This document shows positions 56,811-64,000 of a stretch of 64,000 nt of DNA, one piece after another. Every line of letters begins with the position of its first letter. The first letter of the stretch is position 1. A model generated the notes under the pieces. The model saw only the letters and a list, made by a program, of their open reading frames with translations, searched no databases and had not been told where the DNA came from. This stretch comes from Plasmopara viticola (taxonomy: Eukaryota > Oomycota > Peronosporomycetes > Peronosporales > Peronosporaceae): positions 682,001 to 746,000 of the forward strand of contig MBPM02000002.1 in NCBI GenBank assembly GCA_001695595.3, written 5' to 3'. Position numbers and translations under genes: made by a program.

Positions 56811-57008
56811 ATGGAGCAGTTTGACGGCGACGCACCACGAAATCACATAGAGGCGGAGGTGTGGGAGGCTAAGAAAAGTCACCGTAAAGATAAGCCGTGG
56901 GACAGTGAGAACATTGATCATTGGAAAATCGATCCATGGCAAGACGAGATGGAGGACGAGAAGAAACGCAAGATCAAGATGCCTGGTCTACTATCTCTAA
57001 AGCATTAG
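56811..57008 (+). pseudogene. truncated 5' copy of KRR1
   Basis: This is the upstream unit of the tandem duplication. It starts [18 protein letters not shown], matches the intact gene for about 61 codons to KMPGLL, then crosses the duplication junction and ends after SLKH at a stop at 57008. It lacks both RNA-binding KH regions and cannot be functional as KRR1. Because its promoter is duplicated as well, it may be transcribed, either alone or as a longer RNA reading into the intact gene. Confidence 0.9.
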
Positions 57009-57282
57009 CGCCGCTTCCATATAAAGAAATGTATACTAAAAATTGGTGCAATCCTTTACAAAGTGCAACCAATTACATCAAGTACATACAGCTTTGATAG
57101 GAAATATAGCTCGTGCTCATCCCTTCCGTATCGCCAAGAGCTCCGCTGAATTGCTGGTTGCAAAAGGTGGCGATTTTGTACAGGCATAACGGTTGATTTG
57201 CCGACATTTAACGTTTGTTAGGAAATATTGACTGCAAACTTTCCGGATTTTCGATTGTAGAAAATCGCAAAAGTTGAAACTG

Positions 57283-57290
57283 TCATTTTC
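57283..57290 (+). promoter_or_regulatory. putative oomycete initiator of KRR1
   Basis: TCATTTTC followed by T-rich sequence, 61 bp upstream of the ATG at 57344. It fits the YCATTYY initiator plus pyrimidine-rich flank described for oomycete core promoters. Confidence 0.4.
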
Positions 57291-57337
57291 TTTTAAATAA
57301 ATTTCAATTTGGTTGGCAGTCTATCAACAGCATTTGA

Positions 57338-58588
<1,251 letters not shown>

Positions 58589-58624
58589 CTAGTAATTTAC
58601 GGCATTTTTAAAGCCCACCAAGTG

Positions 58625-58634
58625 TCATTTTTCC
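58625..58634 (+). promoter_or_regulatory. putative initiator of the Spt20-like gene
   Basis: TCATTTTTCC lies about 125 bp upstream of the ATG at 58752, within the short gap after KRR1. It matches the TCATTYY pattern. Confidence 0.3.
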
Positions 58635-58751
58635 CTATTTTACGGTATTCTGGTCCGGATGATGAAAGGGCGTGGAAACTATACATGTATAGTGTGCAGA
58701 AAGTCAAGTGAGCAAGGATCTGTAAGTTTATCGCTAGTCAAATAGACGTCA

Positions 58752-60989
58752 ATGTCCGGGCATAGAATGGATAGCAGTTCTTGGCTATTTGGACACTCGC
58801 TTTTGTCTTTGCCGTCCTCACCTGTCTTTAATGTCAACAACGGCCACGACGACACGATTAAGTCAGAATCGAAAAGATCGCCAATGGTGAAAGATTCCGA
58901 GGCCTTTGTTTCATTTGACAAGCAAGTGACAAGTCAGTTGGCTTTTTCTCAGGGAAACCTATCAACAGATACGGTCGATGAAATGCTGGAGAAAAGGTTT
59001 AGACCCGAGTTGGTGCAAAGTATTGAAAGTATCGAGATAAAAAAGCTTGATTTAGATGAAGTTAGCGATGGCTTGCAGCATAGGGCACAAATACCAAGCA
59101 TTATTGACGATCAAGCCGATTTAGAGACTAAGAAGAAAGCTCAGAGCGGCGAACACTCAATTAGCCTTGTAGTGGCGCTCTTTTGCGACGGTTTTGTTTG
59201 CCGTCATGTAACCAAGGAAAAGAAAAGTGTCGATGGATTCATGCAGCCTTACGACGCCGATTCCAGGTAGGTGCATTTATTGATATGATAGGTTAGATGC
59301 CCAAGAAAATGATAGTTTCACGTGATTTGCAGTTACTTTCTCGCCTGTATCGATAACGGATGCGTCCCTGAAGGATTCTATGACATGGTCTGCCGACATC
59401 ATTCGTGATCCCTCTATCTTAGGCTGCTTGATTTGTCTGTCGATAACATTGTTTATTTTTTTTTAACGACGTAGATCGCATGTGCACACCATCACAGCAA
59501 CGTGTTGGCCGAAATTCGTGACTTTAGAAACCTCCGAACCTGTTTTTGCCCCGTATCATCGGCAACTTTGTCGCCTGCATCTACACTGCTCCAAGCAGCC
59601 TCTGAACTGGAAGTTGATTGCTTTGTATGGCAAACTTTGTTGCTGCCAGAAAATTGCACGCCTCTCAACTTTGCCCAAGGGTTTTCACTGGTAGAGCAAC
59701 CGACAATGCCGTCGATGTTTGCCTGCTTTCCAGATGTTCATCCAAACGAGCTGGAATCGTTCGCTGTTGATGCAACGAAACAACTGCTTCAGGAAGAGCA
59801 TGAATTTCTTGTGCCTTCTTCGACGGGCTCATCTCCTTTGCAAAATAACTTGCAAGAGGTGAGCAGTTCCTTTAAAGATCCTTTTGAAACTCAGCCTTGC
59901 GGAAATCATGATTTCGTGAGATCGACAACGCCACCAAATACGCGGCTGGTAACGCCTGCACCATTGTCATTGTTGTCTCCTATCGAACGGAAAAGTGTGC
60001 AGCTTAATCGAAACGATCGAGTGGAAAATACGCGATGCAAGCGGCAAATCCAAACAACAAGAAAGAGAGACGGCCAATTGAAGTACGATCGAAAACCATG
60101 TCGAAATGAAGGCAACGGGATTGCCGATGATGATTGTACCGAATCAAGTGCGTCTTGTAGTAAAAAAGTAGACCACTTCAAGTCACCCCGGATTTGTCTT
60201 TTTCAACAGTGTTGCCTTGAAGATCAAGAGTTCTCGAGTGAGAAGTCTTTAAAATTCACTCCACTACCAGCAACGCCATTGCGCTTTCTTAAGCTGAAAG
60301 GAAAGCGACAACGACTGAAGGGCGATGAAGTGCTTGATCGTAAACCGGCGCGGCTGACTGTTGCCCACATTAAAACGTTTGTTCGAGCTGCTGCACGGTT
60401 GGAACGTGAACACTCTCGCTTTCTTCAAGTGAGACCGTTGTTGTATGTCCCTCCTAGCTCCAGCTGTATTCATAATCTGTTTTTTTTACAAAGGTCAACG
60501 CACGAAGATTAATGCAAGCAAAGGAAAGGTGTCTAGTTGCAACTGAAGTAAGTTGCAATAGTAAGGATCATACTTGTTTGGGGTTCTGATGTTCTATTTC
60601 ACCAGCACGTAGCTGGGAGCATGTGCCACCTTGCGCGACAGCTCGGGGACCTGTCCCGACCAAGTGACGTGATTGCAGTGGCCTTTGCCAGGGAAGCGCA
60701 AGCGGTAGAAGGAGACGAGCAAGCCGTAGAAAAAGACGAGCAAGTTGTAGAAGAAGACGAGCGAGCATCAATTTGGGCGAAGGCTAGAAGTTGTAATATT
60801 CACCCGATGCGGTGGTGTCCAGACAAAGAGCCGATTCTAGATTTGAAGCGTACCAGTATTGACCAAGGTGAGGACATAATTATGGGGCACTTTACGACGG
60901 ACACCGTCAGCTTGATCGAGGAGTATCAACCCACAGCAGCAGCGCCGCACTTTAATGCCTTTGACAACGATGGCAACCTTCAATTTTAG
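58752..60989 (+). CDS. Spt20-like protein (SAGA complex subunit), probable
   Basis: The model is join(58752..59266,59333..59387,59475..60428,60494..60547,60606..60989), 653 residues, with phases consistent throughout and introns of 58-87 nt. Residues from about 155 to 260 resemble the Spt20/SEP region: DGFMQPYDADSRYFLACIDNG, VPEGFYDM, then NVLAEIRDFRN (the family has GCxIAEVRDYR), a TLSPASTLLQAASELEVDCF strand, and LLLPENCTPLNF where Spt20 has LATAEPLCLDPS. The middle is Ser/Pro-rich. A helical stretch RRLMQAKERCL follows near the C-terminus, then a Glu-rich repeat (three units of EQAVE-like KDEQVVEEDE) and an acidic tail ending NDGNLQF. Spt20 is a structural SAGA subunit. The similarity is partial, so the name is tentative; the exon structure is firmer than the function. 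Exon 3 uses the donor ATG|GTCTGC upstream, the weakest junction. Confidence 0.6.
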
Positions 60990-61079
60990 TTCATCTCGTG
61001 AATTTTATTGCCCAAAACGTTTTAATAAATAAAAAAGTTAATCCAGACAAACCTTTTTTTCGCTTCTAAAGAGTTCAAA

Positions 61080-61613
61080 TTATGTTTTTTGGGCCATCAA
61101 ATGATCGTACAGGCCTCCGCAAGCGTCTTCCAGAAGATTGAGCACGTGGTCAAAGCCACCTTCGTACCACGGATCGGGTACACGAGTGACGTTTGTAAAA
61201 GTTTTGCAGTAATCGGTCATCATAGAGATTTTGTGGTCGGCGAGGTCACGGCACGATGCGCCACCCCAGGCCTCGGCTGCCTCTAGCACCGCCGCTTTAT
61301 TCTTGCCATCCATGCATATTATATAGTCAAAGTCATCGATGTCGGATTTATGCAGTGGTCGTGAACGCGACGTCATGATGTAGCCGCGTTTCTTGGCTTC
61401 TTTGGTCATGCGCGAATCCGCTGTGTCTCCCTCGTGGTACGACCAGCCACCGGCGCTATACCAGTTTGGATTACCGCCTCCAGTGCCGCACGAGTCGATA
61501 CGAAAGGAGCTTGCATCTGCACCCGCTCTCTTGTTCACAATGCCTCGAAGCACAGCCTCGCCCGCCGGACTACGACAAATGTTGCCCAAACACACGAACA
61601 AGACGCTCACCAT
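61080..61613 (-). CDS. low-molecular-weight protein tyrosine phosphatase
   Basis: Cytosolic phosphatase of the LMW-PTP family, 177 residues, single exon. The P-loop at the N-terminus is VLFVCLGNICRSPAGEAV (C-x5-R-S, C9-like nucleophile and Arg). Downstream are SCGTGGG, YHEGDTADSRM, the YIICMDGKN segment, and the general-acid motif VPDPWYEGGFDHVLNLLEDAC (catalytic Asp followed by Pro). The family is usually 155-165 residues. I choose the ATG at 61613 (MVSVLFVC), which matches the family start; a further in-frame ATG at 61643 would add ten residues. The gene is divergent from BuGZ, whose ATG is about 100 bp away. Confidence 0.92.
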   Translation of the reverse strand: MVSVLFVCLGNICRSPAGEAVLRGIVNKRAGADASSFRIDSCGTGGGNPNWYSAGGWSYHEGDTADSRMTKEAKKRGYIMTSRSRPLHKSDIDDFDYIICMDGKNKAAVLEAAEAWGGASCRDLADHKISMMTDYCKTFTNVTRVPDPWYEGGFDHVLNLLEDACGGLYDHLMAQKT

Positions 61614-61653
61614 ACTAAAATGCAGTGTATTGATGGGCAACATTGCGGTCCTT

Positions 61654-61660
61654 TCATTTC
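61654..61660 (+). promoter_or_regulatory. putative initiator of the BuGZ gene
   Basis: TCATTTC, followed by AGCA, lies 55 bp upstream of the ATG at 61715 in the short bidirectional interval. Confidence 0.35.
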
Positions 61661-61714
61661 AGCAAATAGGATACTTGTGTACGTTACACGATAGAAAGCA
61701 AAAGGTCGGCAAGT

Positions 61715-62691
61715 ATGGGCAAGAAGAAGCGACGCGATGATGGGGGCCCTGGCGGTGAGGCTCCACAGCGCCGCATTTTCTGCTATTACTGTGACCGCAA
61801 CTTTGATGACGAGAAGGTGCTGATCCTGCATCAGAAGGCGCGCCACTTTAAGTGTCCCACATGCCACAAGAAACTCAGTACTATCAGTGGCATGATCATC
61901 CACACCCAGCAAGTGCACAAGGAAGTGCTTCAAAGCATCCCAAATGCCAAACCGGGTAAAGAAAGTGTCGAAGTTGAGGTGTATGGCATGGAGGGTGTAC
62001 CAGGTGAGTTCATTGCGGTACCAAGACGGATCTTTAAGCTTTAAGATTTTACCCCACTCGAATGTCATTCTCATTGTACCGTGCAGATGCCGATGGAAAT
62101 GTTGCAAAGAAGCTACGGCTGGATGCCCCCATTGGTGGATTTCCTGGTCGAAGTGTGCCGTTCATGGGCATTCGACCGCCTCCTCCAATGCACTTTTCGG
62201 GCGGCGTGGCTCCTCCTGGGGTCGGGATGCCCATGCGGCCTACCCTTCCGCCCAGAGGTTTTCCTGGAGGTGCCGTCCCGCCTTCGCGTATGGCGGTACC
62301 GCAAGCGTACCCACCCTATGCGCAGCAGTGGCCAAGGGGTCCACCGCTTCTTGGAGCCGTGGGGTCTCCAGTCGTAGGGTACTCGTGTCAACAGGTGGGC
62401 GTCTTGCCAGTTGGCATTAGACCTGGTAATCATCCATCGGGCGGTGTGACAGTCAGCAACACGAATGTATTCGATGGTGTAGCTCAGAAAGGCAATCAGA
62501 AGGATCGAGGGCTTATCTATGCAGACGAGAACGTATCCATGGTACGTCGTCTCTCTAGTGCATTCAAGTCAAGTGTAGCTCTAACATCTTGTGTTCTTTT
62601 GTAGGAGGAAAAGCGTGCACTTCGACCAAAATACGCTTATAGGCCGCTAGGATTAAACACTAGTGTCACAAATGGGAGTACGGTGGCCTGA
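61715..62691 (+). CDS. BuGZ/ZNF207-like zinc finger protein
   Basis: The model is join(61715..62003,62087..62541,62605..62691), 276 residues, with introns of 83 and 63 nt. The N-terminus carries the two C2H2 fingers typical of BuGZ: CYYCDRNFDDEKVLILHQKARH and CPTCHKKLSTISGMIIHTQQVH (written here as separate motifs CYYCDRNF, HQKARH, CPTCHKKL, HTQQVH). The signature PNAKPGKESVEVEVYGMEGVPG follows in exon 1 (family: PNAxPGRxxxxxEIYGMEGIP). Exon 2 is Pro/Gly/Met-rich (PPPPMHFSGG, PPRGFPGGAVPP), a low-complexity region that in animal BuGZ promotes phase separation. The last exon, EEKRALRPKY, ends the protein. BuGZ binds Bub3 and microtubules in mitosis and also acts with spliceosomal factors. Confidence 0.88.
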
Positions 62692-62969
62692 GGTGCGTGC
62701 GTGCGTTTTGTGACCTAAGCTAATCTCGATGGGGCCAGCGTCAGATACTATTGATGGTATTAAACAAAGAGTAAACGTTTGTTTAAGTGGAGACAACGGA
62801 TAGGTACGGTCTAATTGAGCATGTTTTGATCCACGCTTTAATGAAACATACACTTTACCTCTCACCCATTATGGCTCGCTCTCGTCCACTAAAAGAGTTG
62901 TTTGATAAGGAATCGACGCCCCGATGTGGCTACGACAGGTGAAGAAATACTGCGTCCACGACGGCTGAC

Positions 62970-64000
62970 TCACGTTTCTGGGTAGCCACCATATTTCGAG
63001 CAAAAGCCTCGAAAGCTTCCCAAAATTTGACCCTGTTCATTGGTTTGCTCGTTCGGGTTATTACCGTCGGCGTTATGGTCAGTTTGGTCACCCGAGGTAG
63101 CGTTCGTTGGAGCCCCGTTCACTGGGGTACCAGGGATAGTCGGGTCCGCCCCAAACGTTCGAGAGCTCGCGTTCGAGCCATTGCACAATGACGTTGTCGA
63201 TTGTCGGTCGGAGTGATCTTCATAATTGTCGCTCGTGGGGCTTCTCATTGACTGGAAAGCTGCGAGATTAAATCTCCGACTCGAGTTAGTATCACCTCCA
63301 TCGTCAGCAATCGATCGACTAAAGCTTCTCCAGCGTCCAGAGAGGGTGCTTGTGTCGCGACCAATAGAATTGTTGTTAGGAAAACCGCGGCTTGAATTTC
63401 GTCGTGCGCTGGTAGGAGAGTCATAAACGCGAAGAAACACGCTTGTCGGCGAAGTAACAGAGTCCTGATTGTCCGTAGTCGGTTCTACCGCGAATGATGA
63501 TCTATTGGTACCAAGCAACGGCGTCGCGGGCGTTTGATAGCCAGTATCACTGTAGGCACTCTTTAGATAATTACGACGCATGAGGCGCGTGTGCATCGTT
63601 AAGTCCTCCCTCGTAACTTTGTGCGATTTGCCCGGTGCTTTGCCATTGGTGGCGTTGAGATCAACGAAAATGCCAGTTAGACTCATTACGAGCACAAGAC
63701 TCGGCATGGTCATTGGAGTGATGACTAACAGTGCCACAAGTGGAAAGATTATCATAGCAGCCAACAAGCCTATCCCGCCTCCATCGCCTGGGATATCGTC
63801 CCACATGCTTACGATCTCCACAAGCGATAGCCACACAAGGTAGAAGGCTTGCCCGATAGTTGCAATTTGGAAAAGACGCAAAAGCAGCTTGGGACTTTTG
63901 CACCAAAAGCGCTCGTCATGAAAGTGAAGCTGTCGGTGGCATAGTGCTGACATTTGCATGCGGAGGATCGAGCGAATTGCAAGAGCAGCGGCTTTGAATT
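62970..64000 (-). CDS. partial multi-pass membrane protein (possibly MLO-like), runs off the window
   Basis: This is the C-terminal part of a gene whose 5' end lies beyond 64000; the frame is open to the edge (FKAAALAIRSILRMQM). After HFHDERFWCKSPKLLLRLFQ there is a hydrophobic segment (IATIGQAFYLVWLSLVEI), then two more (IGLLAAMIIFPLVALLVI and PSLVLVMSLTGIFVDL). The following 220 residues are hydrophilic, Ser/Thr/Asn-rich and probably cytosolic. The pattern -FW-x-x-P-LLL-x-LxQ-x-x-x-x-x-x-A- followed by membrane helices and a long cytosolic tail recalls MLO proteins, but I cannot confirm it. A GTGAGT donor at 62973 could replace the last codons by another exon (62929 downward, TSGRRFLIKQLF). 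Confidence 0.6.
   Translation of the reverse strand, partial: FKAAALAIRSILRMQMSALCHRQLHFHDERFWCKSPKLLLRLFQIATIGQAFYLVWLSLVEIVSMWDDIPGDGGGIGLLAAMIIFPLVALLVITPMTMPSLVLVMSLTGIFVDLNATNGKAPGKSHKVTREDLTMHTRLMRRNYLKSAYSDTGYQTPATPLLGTNRSSFAVEPTTDNQDSVTSPTSVFLRVYDSPTSARRNSSRGFPNNNSIGRDTSTLSGRWRSFSRSIADDGGDTNSSRRFNLAAFQSMRSPTSDNYEDHSDRQSTTSLCNGSNASSRTFGADPTIPGTPVNGAPTNATSGDQTDHNADGNNPNEQTNEQGQILGSFRGFCSKYGGYPET

Overview
This is nuclear DNA of an oomycete, most likely a Peronosporales (Phytophthora or downy-mildew type) genome. The evidence is intron-bearing genes with short GT-AG introns (about 60-90 nt), TCATTYY-type initiator motifs upstream of starts, a secreted Kazal inhibitor, a WRKY19-type HGGG zinc-finger protein, and AT-rich stretches full of degenerate Ty1/copia, Ty3/gypsy and LINE debris. 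Exon models were built by hand from splice signals, reading phase and family similarity; no database search was possible. Names rest on motifs remembered from the families.

Layout. (1) 0-8.6 kb is a compact gene block: a possible small membrane protein, cAMP-dependent kinase catalytic subunit, a GT8-type glycosyltransferase, MZT1/MOZART1, DPH2, and ALG3 with an extra C-terminal domain. (2) 8.7-15.8 kb holds a copia retrotransposon that appears to be cut in two by an inversion, then the first of three internally deleted LINE copies. (3) 16.2-24.3 kb, minus strand, carries a calpain protease and, directly downstream, a 1.8-kb-codon tail with EF hands, a C2 domain and a WW domain. Domain III of the calpain seems to run on into this tail once a 28-nt segment is ignored, so the two are probably one gene of about 2,460 codons. 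(4) 24.8-29.8 kb has a second LINE copy, an HGGG zinc-finger protein, and an FHA domain spliced onto a WDR70-like WD40 protein. (5) 30-45.4 kb is gene-poor and repeat-rich, with tRNA-derived fragments, gypsy and copia remnants, a 99-bp miniature LINE copy, and one intact-looking secreted Kazal inhibitor. (6) 45.5-64 kb is gene-dense again: a coiled-coil protein divergent from a SAS-6-like protein, a CDK9/12-type kinase, a CIA30/NDUFAF1-like gene with a broken frame, TRM112, a tail-anchored protein, KRR1 with a 533-bp tandem duplication of its promoter and 5' end, an Spt20-like SAGA subunit, a low-molecular-weight tyrosine phosphatase divergent from a BuGZ/ZNF207 homologue, and the end of a multi-pass membrane protein leaving the window.

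Most genes are housekeeping: translation (DPH2, TRM112, KRR1), N-glycosylation (ALG3), transcription and RNA processing (CDK, Spt20, FHA-WDR70), microtubule and centriole functions (MZT1, SAS-6-like, BuGZ) and signalling (PKA, calpain). The alternation of gene-dense blocks with repeat-rich tracts that hold a secreted protein fits the known compartmental layout of oomycete plant-pathogen genomes.
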